A DNA stretch of 64,000 nucleotides from Blastobasis lacticolella. Taxonomy: Eukaryota; Arthropoda; Insecta; Lepidoptera; Blastobasidae. Each line of letters starts with the position of its first letter. Position 1 is the stretch's first letter. The notes under the pieces are model-generated. The model did no database searches. It was given only the letters and a program-made list of their open reading frames with translations, and had not been told where the DNA came from. Below, in pieces: positions 56,401 to 64,000 of the stretch. Made by a program: the position numbers and the translations under genes. Location: positions 16,034,173 to 16,098,172 of the forward strand of contig LR990045.1 in NCBI GenBank assembly GCA_905147135.1, read 5' to 3'.

Positions 56401-59400
56401 ACAAGAAGTGGGAGGCAGCATTTTCTGTTCAGTGTTTTCAACAACGCCTTCAAAAGGTCGTAGGGAGCCGATGGATGCTAGAGGCACAGAGCGGATCTTG
56501 GACATGGGTCGACGACGACACGGGACGATGACTATGTTCAGCAGTGGACGTATATGTTGAGGTGATGTCATTATGATGATTTTCAACACTGCGACCTCCA
56601 ACCCGCCAGCGAAGCGTTACGAGTACGGCGATATACTAATAATATGCGTTTCTTTTATAACTTCTCACTTCTGTAGGCCTGCTGGAAGAAATTTCTTTTA
56701 AGAAATAAGTAGTGCCTGTTGTGTCATTTATAATTGTGTTTTTTCCTTTATGATTTATTATGTACAATAAATAGTTAAATATTAAATAATAAGTAAATAA
56801 GGATTCTAGTGATGATGATGACAATTAATATTTATTCATTCGTTAACCTTCGTTGCAGGTGATCGCCCTGATATGCGGGCTTCTGGTCGTGATCCTCATG
56901 GTGTTGGGGCTGGCCTCCGCGGATTGGCTGATGGCTCTCGGGTGGCGGCAGGGGCTCTTCATGCACTGCATAGACCCGGACGCACCGACTCCCCTGCCGT
57001 TTGACATCGTTGCACAGCCCGGCTGCTACGCTGCCAGGCCCGCTACCTACATTAAGTGAGTATGCGAGGTCTTCACATGTGTTCTTCTCCTTATCGGCAT
57101 GAATTCACCGGTGGTAGAAACTCCGCAGGGCTGAGGAATCCTCCTGGGTGGTCCGCCTTATCGATTGCTGGCGATAAGTGACAATGTCCGCGTGGTGTTC
57201 CGGTTTGAAGGTTAATACAGTTTACAGGAAGAACGCACCTACGGTTTTGCATTTTTGTTACGTACACAATGAATGCGCGGCGGTCCGCTCACGCTGCAGC
57301 TAACTGTACAAAAATATACGTATTCTCCTATGACTTTCGGTAGAAAAAACTTTGAAACTAAGGCCGTCTGTTGGCAAAATAGCGTTACATTGTTGTTTTA
57401 CTCGCGTCCTTAAACTTTTAAAAGACCTCAAGGGAACGGTTTTCCACCAATATTTAATACGAACAGACAACAGGCCCCGATCACTTTTCGTTGGTAGGTG
57501 GGTACTGCGAAAGAAAACCTCCCGCGGGAGCCGAGACGGTTTGGCAACGGTTTTGACCGAATAATAGATGACTCTAGCTAGAACAAAAAGGAAAGTTCCT
57601 CTAGGCGCCTTTTCTCTGTAACATTGAGTGTCCAATTCTTTTTGTGGATAGCTGTTTTAACCTTTGGTAGAATTCCTGCAATGCGTATGTACTGCAATGT
57701 ATGACGTAGTTTGGCGCTGTTTTTATTTCAAAAGAAAGTGACTTTTTACGAAAAATGAGGAGTGGACATTGCATAACTAATTAGAAGTTTACACAATACA
57801 CTTACACTTACACTTACATACAATAATATACAGGGTGTCCCAGAAAGCGACGTCCAAACGATAACCATTAATAGGCCAAGTGATGACAGTAATTAGAAAA
57901 ATAAAATAAAAAATCAATCCTAAGTACTTACAAAGTTATAGGTATTTAAATATTTTTTAAAATTTAACAGCCTTTGTAGTACTTTTGATCACTGTGACCA
58001 CAAATATTAACAGATTTAATTTTTATTTTTTATTTTGTGTTCCTGAATAATGACGTTATTAATTAGTGCCTAAAATTAATGCCTTAACATCTTCATTTAT
58101 TAGTAAAAATGAAATTAAATAAGAGCGATGAAATATTTTTTTTACATCACGCAACTTTGACGGTCTACACTGAAAAAAAAATGTACCAGGCTAAATTGGC
58201 AAGTAGTTTTAAAAAATGGCGCATTTCTTCGTGATTTCAAAATGGTATGATACTTATTCATAAATTAACGAACAATGTTTTTAAAAAACAATAATACTGT
58301 CAACTCCATAATTTTTAATTTACAACAAAATGCCCTCACATGCAATGAATCTTTCTCTAAGCCACTAGTTTGATTCAGACGCATAGAAAGTTATTCTGTT
58401 AAGTGTAAACGAGGCAAAAACTTCTTTTAGAAGGACTGAGTACCTACTACGAGTTGCAAAACTAACATACCTACTATTTTAACACACTTAGTGAATGAAG
58501 CTAGCACATACTTATTTGTTAAAAAAAGGTAATGAATACAGACTTTAATAAAGGTTTATTTCAAAAATATGTTTTTCAATATGTTCTTAAAATGTTGGCC
58601 TCTTATCATAAATACAAGCCCTCATTTTTCTTAGTAAAGAGCACTTTATGTGACGAGCAAAATTTCGACGATTTATGTACTCCACACCCTCAGTAATTTT
58701 GTACTGCCAATCACAAAACAACTTTGTAAGTGCTTAGGATTGATTTTTTATTTTATTTTTCTGATTACTGTCATCACTTGGCCTATTAATGGTTAACGTT
58801 TGGACGTCGCTTTCTGGGACAGCCTGTATATAGGTAGATGAAGGGATTATGATTTTATTTAAAGATGATGATTGTGACGTGATGTTGTTTTTTGCTCCAC
58901 CAAAATTTATAGGTTCATAGTGGTATCTCAGACTAAACAAACTACGTAGAAGTAGTACCTGTAATACCTACAAATTCGTAAATAAACTGATGAGAATGAT
59001 GTAACAATAGTTTACAAACGTGCTCTACTCATTAGTCCACCTTATAGCCCGTAGTGTTAATTGACATTGGCTTTGGAAATGTAGCGATTAGTGTATGTAT
59101 TTACATGTTCATGAAATTTCGTAACTTCGTAGTTTGTTGTTCCTGGTGTGATGAATATGCGCTCGTTATGGTGATTTGACGCCCATACTAAATTTCTTTT
59201 GACATTCTATCATTCGTTTGAGTGTTTAGTGATTGTATTATAGGTTTCTATAGTTTCTATAGATTAATGATATAAAGCAGTTAAATCGTAAAAAGCACAA
59301 GTTACCGCTAGATGGCGTTGTTTTGAGTTTTCATTATTTTTCTTTTTCATTGCTTTGTTTTATATTATTAACATGTAGAAATCTATTTCGCGCTCAATTG

Positions 59401-61373
59401 GACACATTTACTAACGGCCAATTGCACAAACTTACATTAAAAACATCAAAACCTTAAAGGAATGACGATCAAAAGTTTCATAAAATTTGTATGAAAATCG
59501 TACCGCCTTAACAACCAAAAATACCTCCGGTCTTTGACGAAATCTATGGCTAGAACAAGTACTTAGCAATTAGAGGCCATAACATCTACGATTCATGCAC
59601 TTAGGTTTCACGGTACAAAAATTTAGAACAGTAGATGCGCTATCACCGTTGAAGACTAAGATGATAGAGTGCTGGCTGAATTTTCCTTCAAAATATTGTT
59701 GCTTGGCGGCAGAAATAGTTGAGGCGTTGGTAGTTACCTACGGGGAGTCCTCGAGTTGAGTCCTATCACCAGATGAACCCTATTGTGTGACCAGGACTGC
59801 AGCAGGTCTGTGCGCGTGGGAACGCTTGCGGCGAGAGGCATATCCTCTGTTAGTGATACGACGTGTACGTCCATAACCTAACCGACAGGAAAAGTCGGAT
59901 AACCCCTAACCAAGTAAACATAATTATACTTCTACTAGCTGACCCGGCAAACGTTGTTTTGCCATATAAATAATTTCCTAAAAAAATAAAAATTTAGGGG
60001 TGGACCTACCCTACACCTACCGTACACTTACCCTACACCTACCCTACACCTACCCTACACCTACCCTACACCTACCCTACACCTACCCTACACCTACCCC
60101 TACCCTACACCTACCCTACACCTACCCTACACCTACGTCTAAAAAATAAAAATAAAAATTTAGGGGTGGACTACCCCTAACATTTAGGGGGATGAAAAAT
60201 AGATGTTGGCCGATTCTCATAGATACCGGATAAGCACAAAAAATTTCATCAAAATCGGTCAAGCCGTTTCGGAGGAGTATGGCAACGAAAACTGTGACAC
60301 GAGAATTTTATATATTAGATATTTTCTAAACTACTTAACCGAATTAAACTTGGGACAAAGCTACGAACCATCTCGATTAAATTGGCTTTCAAACAAACCG
60401 CATCGAAATCGGTCCATCCGTTGGGGAGCTACGTTGCCACAGGCAGGCACACAGAGCCACGGATACACACGTCAGACTTATGACACCCCGCTATTTTCGT
60501 CGGGGCTGAAATTCAATCTAGTCTATTTTACTTAGACAGCGGCTGAGAGGAGAAGCATATTGTGCTCTAATACGACGTGTACGTCAAAAACAGCGGTACG
60601 CATCGCAAAAGAACTTCAATCCACAAGTATTATTTTTTTATGTAGGCAGACATACAGGCATGCGGCCCACCTGATGGAAAGTGGTCACTGCCGCCTATGG
60701 ACATCAGCAACACCAGAGGCGCTACCAATACGCTGCCTGCCTCTAACGAGACATTTAATATACCTCTTGAACGATTCATGTCATAGGCCAAGGGAAACAC
60801 TGTGGCAGGGAGCTCATTCCACATCGGAATTGTCCGAGCGAGAAACGTAAAATCATGGGGTGTTATAAGGTAAAGAGCATCGGTGGCCGGGCGGTTGAGT
60901 ATACAACTCGTAAGCGAGAGGTATCGGGTTCGAATCCCGCTGCGGCTATGTACCAATGATTCTTTTCTGAGTTATGTGCATTAGTTGAATACTAACCAAT
61001 GCTCTTACGGTGAGGGAAAACATCGTGATGAAACCTGCAAATTCAGGCAACTGAATTTGTAACCATGATCCAATCTGGTCAGGTTCCCCTGGTAGCAGGG
61101 GCACGGAGGTCAGATGGTAGTCGCTCCACTGTAATTACCTGATCCTCGTTGCCGAGAGCACAACCGGGACATTAACGCCTTGATGATTATTTTTTATTTA
61201 TGGGGTGTTATAAGGTCTATTTTCCTTGTCCAGGGCGGCGGCCGGGCTGTGCGTGGCGACGCTGGCGGCGGACGTGTGCGGCGCCCTGCTGACCGGGCTG
61301 GGGCTCCGCGCGGCCGACCACCGCACCAAGTACCGATACTACCGGTTCGCGGTGCTCGCCATGGCGCTCGCAC
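44413..61373 (+). CDS. Claudin-superfamily membrane protein, VAB-9/TMEM47-like, 3' end beyond the window
   Basis: Predicted four-helix plasma-membrane protein of cell junctions. Exons: 44413-44463, 56859-57055, 61234-61373, with phases 0, 2 and 1 agreeing at each join (about 129 codons so far). The start is MASTTMIETVTITRPLK. An acceptor (ttacag|gaaa) just before it at 44401 shows an upstream untranslated exon. Helix 1 is VIALICGLLVVILMVLGLAS. The claudin-type first extracellular loop follows, with ADW, then QGLFMHC, and a later GCYA giving the conserved W, GLx and two cysteines. Exon 3 gives helix 2 (CVATLAADVCGALLTGLGL), a short basic loop with KYRYYR, and the beginning of helix 3. Helix 4 and the tail must lie right of the window. 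The subfamily call is from memory; PMP22/claudin membership is surer. Intron 1 is 12.4 kb and repeat-rich. Confidence 0.75.
44780..44845. repeat. Perfect 27-bp hairpin with a 12-nt loop
   Basis: Arms 44780-44806 and 44819-44845 are exact reverse complements (core gtcgcacaaggcaaaa). It lies in the first intron of the claudin-like gene, about 320 bp after its first coding exon. Confidence 0.9.
45052..45882 (+). CDS. Unrecognised GC-rich reading frame of up to 276 codons
   Basis: I do not recognise this protein. The frame is open from about 44986 to a TGA at 45880-45882. The first ATG in it is at 45115 (255 codons), but the sequence just before it (REAEYWISDVAGALVEIRVR) also looks protein-like, so the true beginning may be in an earlier exon. 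The product starts with a compact mixed segment and continues with a proline-rich stretch (PPPQPPQPRAPHRHQP). A charged part follows with KLRRLLKRDEDG and AINGIKKAISGAKY, and it ends in an Arg/Trp/Cys-rich tail. The last codons (ITQ|GTG TGA) could also be a splice donor at 45877. An AATAAA occurs at about 46097. It lies in intron 1 of the claudin-like gene on the same strand. It cannot join that gene's exon 1 in phase at any good acceptor, so it is more likely an independent or nested gene. GC content is far above the surrounding sequence. Confidence 0.45.
   Translation: MREAEYWISDVAGALVEIRVRMQTHGNLTASYLWQPGELARRVLGERPAPVPPTRELWPPPQPPQPRAPHRHQPLSVSTLQVAYLQDDSAPRKCATLPPQTYAPTTIPIDPEPTRYRDTGHRVRVCTVGTNTEPPPTILSKLRRLLKRDEDGPTGLPPPGRLTAIPRETALDARDDEGRAQRAINGIKKAISGAKYRIAPGSEPVDSPKIVYDMSKPGDRMTTTFGVRERRNWCKLPSRAACGRRLRDVGSWCEAKRPRRPSHRQPHPPPFQITQV
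46128..46215. other. Very GC-rich segment
   Basis: About 85 bases of almost pure g/c (ggcggggcggggcggcg) in otherwise AT-rich DNA, downstream of the 45-kb reading frame. Short frames here are composition artefacts. It could be an untranslated exon or a promoter. Confidence 0.4.
46300..47990. other. Intron sequence, nothing identified
   Basis: No protein-like frame and no repeat that I can name. It may include 3' untranslated sequence of the preceding reading frame. Confidence 0.4.
47995..48275. repeat. Dispersed repeat with GTAGGG tract
   Basis: It begins tatagcgtttgcccacgact, has tccgcgtagaaatcggt, and continues with blocks shared with 4215-4410 (ttttagtagtttttgagtg, tacaaactttcgcatta). 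It ends in gggtagggtagaagtaggg units at 48222-48275. Confidence 0.65.
48280..49190. other. Intron sequence, nothing identified
   Basis: AT-rich with a T-run at about 48368-48385. I see no supported gene. Confidence 0.4.
49315..49446 (+). CDS. Candidate alternative first coding exon in a GC island
   Basis: Within a GC-rich block (49196-49460) an ATG at 49315 opens 44 codons rich in Gly/Ala/Pro, ending in FATDDDEMPANQIAQ, followed by cag|gtgctg. Splicing there would leave phase 0, which fits exon 2 of the claudin-like gene at 56859, and would give that protein a longer cytoplasmic N-terminus. The donor is poor (GTGCTG), and unspliced the frame stops after seven more codons at 49470. It may equally be the first exon of something else, or chance. 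Confidence 0.3.
49600..50250 (-). mobile_element. SINE of the 31-kb family, split by a nested MITE
   Basis: On the minus strand the tRNA-like head (gtgcccgagtggttcagg, gggttcgattcc) lies at about 50250-50180. It is followed by the same body as at 31073, broken at 50040/49784, and by the 3' end near 49610. The two halves are contiguous in the intact copies. Confidence 0.85.
49784..50040. mobile_element. 257-bp MITE nested in the SINE
   Basis: The ends cagtagccgtattcacaatg and its exact reverse complement at 50021-50040 are 20-bp terminal inverted repeats. The interior has repeated tcg(g/a)att blocks. The flanking SINE halves rejoin to the consensus (gac/attgg) when it is removed. No clear target duplication beyond a possible 3 bp. 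Confidence 0.85.
50260..52050. other. Intron sequence, nothing identified
   Basis: No supported gene or named repeat. Several short frames have no protein-like features. Confidence 0.4.
52060..52380. other. GC-rich island in the long intron
   Basis: A CpG-rich block with blocks such as cgccccgccgtcccgacccg and cggccgggcggcggcgggcg in AT-rich surroundings. It could be an alternative first exon or promoter of the claudin-like gene. No frame is convincing. Confidence 0.35.
52852..53885. mobile_element. About 1-kb element with long terminal inverted repeats
   Basis: The left arm starts tgtcgcagccatctggttaa (52852), and the right arm ends with a close complement (53885). The arms match for about 130 bp with small differences (aaggctagtccgttaat shared). 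The interior holds a 3' piece of the second SINE family (53190-53325), showing a nested insertion. There is no transposase frame. An isolated related end is at 55915-55967. Confidence 0.75.
54122..54350 (+). mobile_element. 5'-truncated SINE of the 31-kb family
   Basis: It starts in the body (tacattagttgaacactaac) without the tRNA-like head and runs to tggtcaaggcggactcccgg and a degenerate end. Confidence 0.8.
54437..54530. repeat. Dispersed repeat end, 'gcttacggcctgcctgatgg' type
   Basis: A T-run, then ataccactaacgtggtaaac, then a block ending gtcaccgcagcctatggacg. It is related to 25130-25242 in the RAD50 intron and has the antisense look of a retroposon 3' end. Confidence 0.5.
54945..55190. 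repeat. Dispersed repeat shared with 60310-60530
   Basis: Shared ordered blocks: gaaccatctcgattaaa, ggctttcaaa, aaatcggtc, 'gccacag(a/g)cag' and cacccc near the end. Same orientation in both places. Confidence 0.65.
55915..55967 (-). repeat. Solo terminus of the 52.8-kb TIR element
   Basis: Read on the minus strand it gives cgtcgcagccgggtggttaa followed by attagccggttaatt, like the terminus at 52852. No partner end was found nearby. Confidence 0.5.
56450..56585 (+). mobile_element. RTE-type LINE 3' tail
   Basis: The blocks gagccgatggatgctagagg and atgttcagcagtggacgtat followed by gatgtcattatgatgat are the usual degenerate end of lepidopteran RTE-like elements. It lies about 270 bp before exon 2 of the claudin-like gene. 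Confidence 0.55.
57831..58826 (-). mobile_element. Tc1/mariner-like element with 107-bp inverted repeats, internally deleted
   Basis: Arms 57831-57937 and 58720-58826 are reverse complements with about four mismatches, beginning cagggtgtcccagaaagcga. TA lies on both sides (57829-57830 and 58827-58828), as expected for Tc1/mariner insertion. Just inside the right arm, the minus strand has a frame of about 50 codons ending FARHIKCSLLRKMRA...KRPTF and a stop at about 58591. It looks like the C-terminus of a transposase, followed by aataaa. The rest of the transposase is missing. It is inserted in intron 2 of the claudin-like gene. Confidence 0.8.
58830..59860. other. Intron sequence, nothing identified
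   Basis: AT-rich, with no supported gene or clear repeat. Confidence 0.4.
59935..60310. repeat. Dispersed repeat with an 11-bp (ctaccctacac)n array
   Basis: The unit begins ctagctgacccggcaaacgt. The array of about eleven ctaccctacac copies occupies about 60005-60140. It is followed by tttaggggtgga and by aaaaatttcatcaaaatcgg. It resembles a widespread lepidopteran interspersed repeat; the period and sequence are not those of the insect telomere (TTAGG). Confidence 0.75.
60310..60530. repeat. Second copy of the 54.9-kb dispersed repeat
   Basis: Same ordered blocks as 54945-55190 (gaaccatctcgattaaa, aaatcggtccatccgttggg, gacaccccgct). Confidence 0.65.
60631..60850 (-). mobile_element. 3' fragment of the 34-kb CR1/Jockey LINE family
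   Basis: The + strand from the T-run through cctgatggaaagtggtcac, gcctatggacatcagcaa and gggagctcattccacat matches 34190-34400 closely. It is the 5'-truncated, minus-oriented end of the same family. Confidence 0.85.
60872..61199 (+). mobile_element. SINE of the 31-kb family with a perfect 17-bp target duplication
   Basis: The tRNA-like head (gtggccgggcgg, gggttcgaatccc) and the full body are present. The flanks atggggtgttataaggt at 60855-60871 and 61200-61216 are identical. The 3' copy of the duplication ends 17 bp before exon 3 of the claudin-like gene. Confidence 0.93.
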
Positions 61374-61534
61374 GTATGTATACTTATAGCTGTTACCCTG
61401 AATTGGTGTTTAGGTATGAAGAGGTGAAAGAGTGTGGGAGAGGCGGGTGAAGTTTGTCAGTGGAATCTGCTTACCCCTACGAGAAAACGGCGTGACGTTA
61501 TGTATGCAAAAAATTTTTGAGTAGGACCCTACCC

Positions 61535-61705
61535 TTAGAATCGTCAAAGAGGAGAGGGTAGGAAAGCAGGAAGGAAACACACAGTGACATGTTGGTCACC
61601 CCAGGACCAGAGCACATACACCCCACGCCGACAACGGCCGGACCGTGTTAGACAATACCAGACAGAGCCGGTCAGTGTCCGACAATGTCAAGCAGAGCCG
61701 GACCG
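61535..61705. repeat. Left member of a 170-bp inverted pair
   Basis: It runs from 'atcgtcaaagaggagaggg' through ggaaggaaacacacagtgac and accccacgccgacaacggcc. Its reverse complement, diverged, is at 63605-63785. Confidence 0.7.
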
Positions 61706-61709
61706 CTAT

Positions 61710-63060
61710 GTTTGTATGTATGGCGACTGCAGCCAACTACACTGAGCAATCAAATCGCCATTCAAGCCATCTTTTTACGTCTACCCACGCTCATATATTT
61801 CGGGCGTTACAAATCGGTCTATAACTTTATAAATAAGTGATAGATTTTTATTCGGTTTTCAACACGATTTCACGCCAGTCAATATTTTTTCATAGACGAA
61901 TTTGCAGCTGTCTTGAAAAAATATTGCCTTGCGTAAAGCGATAGTAACTAATTAAATACTTCGATAATCATTGTTTCCTCATTGCTTCATGATGTTATTG
62001 ATCTTAATAGCTACACAATAAACAATCTGATACCAAATTTATCTAAATCGGTCAAAAGCCGTTTGAAAGTAGAATGGACACACACGCAGGCCGATCTTTG
62101 CCTTCCATTCTATTTGCCACTGCTTTGAACTTCGAGGTAAAATAATCAAAACCGTGGTGATAAGTGACTAACTTAATTTATACAATTTTGTCCACCATTA
62201 TCATCTGGTGGTACAAATCATACACAACTACCAACGTGATGTTTCATCACTGATTAACAGAAACACATCCACGGGCATAATAAAATATGTATGTAAGCTA
62301 CGCGTTTTACGTGAATAGGTGGTATCCGAAGAATCCCAACCCACGTCTGAATCCCCGAAGATAGAAGGTGGAAGGCCTGAGGCCTGCACCCTTACGCACT
62401 ACAATATATGAAAATAATGTATTTGTGCCATGACTTTGATAATGTTTTTGTCTATTGTAAGTACCTACGGAACACAAATAGAATTAAAATTACACTAGAA
62501 ATAGAATTTAATTTGGGTCCGAGCTCACGAATATTTTACTAACATACAATTATGTAATTTCTCCCATGCTACAAATCAATGTGTAATTAGATAATTGCAT
62601 GTGCGATGTAACAGCAATTAGTCGTTAGTCCGCCAGAGCGGAATAGTGTCAATCCTCCTCGGGCCAATTTGCGGATACCTATTGTAATACAAAACGGATA
62701 TTGACTAGACTTTTAACTAGCATATTCTCGTTCAAAAAGGCTGTACATCTTGTATATCTGTAAAATTGTATAAATTTAACATTTATTTATGTAAATATGT
62801 TTATTTATGTTAAGACCTTGTCTTATAGTTTCTCCCGCACCGTCTACCGTTTTCGATCATATTTTTTCACGGTTGACTGGTAGATAAGGCTATTTTAGCT
62901 TTAAGTCCGCCAATGTACCTTAAGTGCATAATGTTTTAATAAATAAATATTATAGTTATTTTGTTAGATATTAGGTGTTAGGAACTAGACGCAAACCGGC
63001 TCGCACTTCCATAGACCAGAAAAATGACGAGTAACGTTAGCATTTCCTGTGTTTTAATGC
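61710..63060. other. Downstream intron or interior of the inverted pair
   Basis: No frame compatible with the missing exons of the claudin-like gene (which would need to supply the end of helix 3 and helix 4) and no transposase frame. Confidence 0.4.
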
Positions 63061-63069
63061 TCAGTTTAG

Positions 63070-63180
63070 GCTGCGGTAGGGGTATGGTAGAGGTAGGGAT
63101 AGGGTAGGGTAGGGCACGGTAGGCGTAGGGTAGGGTAAGATAGGGGTAGGGCAGGGCTAGGGTAGGGGCACGGTAGGGAG
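63070..63180. repeat. GTAGGG minisatellite with a G-quadruplex motif
   Basis: It contains gggatagggtagggtaggg (about 63098-63116), four G-triplets with 2-3-nt loops, in an irregular gtaggg array. Confidence 0.85.
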
Positions 63181-63604
63181 GGCATGGCGGAGGTAACTGT
63201 AGGGGCTAGGTCGCTCTTTTCCCTCAAATATGGATGAAGTGGTCGGTGCCTGCCTTGGTGGACTGGCTTACTCTTGCTGTAGTACAAAGGCGGTCTTATC
63301 GCGATAAAAGCGATCTCTTCCAGATAACCATTTTACGGACGTCGTAGAAGGATCTTAGATAAAGCAGGCATGTAATGTACAGAGAGTCAACTTAAACTCT
63401 ATCTACATTAAATGACGAACAAAGGTTTCTAATACAAATTAAGAAAAGAAAAAAAAAGAAACACAAATATTGCTATTCCGTATCTCATGAACACAGGCGA
63501 TGTACTTCAGTTGTTCGTTGTTAGGAGATGTACTTTCAGTTTCCTTTTAAATGTGAGCGGTAGTTTTAGGTAGCTTTCTTAAGTATACTAGACATACCTA
63601 TTTA

Positions 63605-63785
63605 ACATGTCGGCGCTGACTGACTGGCATTGTCCGGCGCTGCCCGGCTCTGCCTGGAATTGTCGTGTACGGCCCGGCCGTTTTCGGCGTGGGGTGGGTC
63701 AGTGTGTGCTCCGGCCTTGGGGCCAATGTGTCACTGTGTGTTTCCTTCCTACTCTTCAACCCTCTCTTTTTTGACGATTAAAAGA
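63605..63785. repeat. Right member of the 170-bp inverted pair
   Basis: The reverse complement carries ggaaggaaacacacagtgac and 'ccccacgccgaaaacggcc', as at 61535. Both members begin with a cgtcaaa block on their outer sides. Confidence 0.7.
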
Positions 63786-64000
63786 AATATTTAATGTCCT
63801 AATCAATAAATAAACGATGAGTTTGAATGGTAGTAATACTCTGATCTTGATCGGAGAGTGTGACGTACGGGCTTAGCCAGGTTTTGGTTTTGGGGGGGTT
63901 CCTAAAGATCAAAACATATAAATATCGATCCGTATCGATCCCCCCCACTGACAATGAAAAATCAGCGAGCGTAGTGAGCACATTTTTCCAATTTTGGCTC

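Noticed and set aside
60005..60140. Interstitial telomere repeat
   Set aside because: The unit is ctaccctacac, not the insect telomere unit TTAGG.
60880..60950. Functional tRNA gene
   Set aside because: Same SINE head, within a 17-bp target duplication.

Overview
The window is animal nuclear DNA, almost certainly from a moth or butterfly. The genes are split into many short exons with GT-AG introns, there is no bacterial gene organisation, and the spaces are filled with decayed retroposons of lepidopteran type: RTE-, R1- and CR1/Jockey-like LINEs, tRNA-headed SINEs and MITEs. Base composition is AT-rich with local GC-rich islands at coding or first exons. All exon models below were made by hand from splice sites, codon phase and protein motifs. 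No alignment or transcript was available.

Layout. (1) 267-8790, minus strand: a C2H2 zinc-finger gene, at least ten coding exons, running off the left edge. Its ninth exon lies at one end of seven identical 102-bp tandem units. (2) 9.0-14.5 kb: gene-free, with a LINE remnant, nested palindromic repeats and a degenerate GAGCTCGCTGCGCTCGCTC-type array. (3) 14635-17156, plus strand: COG8, a Golgi tethering subunit, seven exons. (4) 17345-32345, minus strand: complete RAD50, 23 exons, about 1334 codons, with Walker A, Q-loop, CPVC zinc hook, SAGQK signature and Walker B. It converges on COG8 with only 188 bp between stop codons, and its introns hold a SINE, a broken R1-like LINE, RTE tails and a hAT-like element. 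(5) 32.4-44.4 kb: mostly transposable-element debris, including a nearly full-length CR1/Jockey-type LINE whose reverse transcriptase has lost motif A without losing its reading frame. (6) 44413 to the right edge, plus strand: a claudin-superfamily (VAB-9/TMEM47-like) four-helix membrane protein, three exons seen with a 12.4-kb first intron. That intron carries an unrecognised GC-rich reading frame (45052-45882), a possible alternative first exon (49315-49446), a perfect 27-bp hairpin, a MITE nested in a SINE, and a TIR element.

The four main genes are unrelated housekeeping or developmental functions (DNA-binding regulator, Golgi traffic, double-strand-break repair, cell junctions) and form no operon or pathway. 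I found no new biological system that I can defend. The most unusual items are the perfect seven-fold finger-exon repeat, the inverted repeat whose arm ends exactly at a RAD50 splice site, the open-frame but catalytically deleted LINE, and several inverted-repeat structures.
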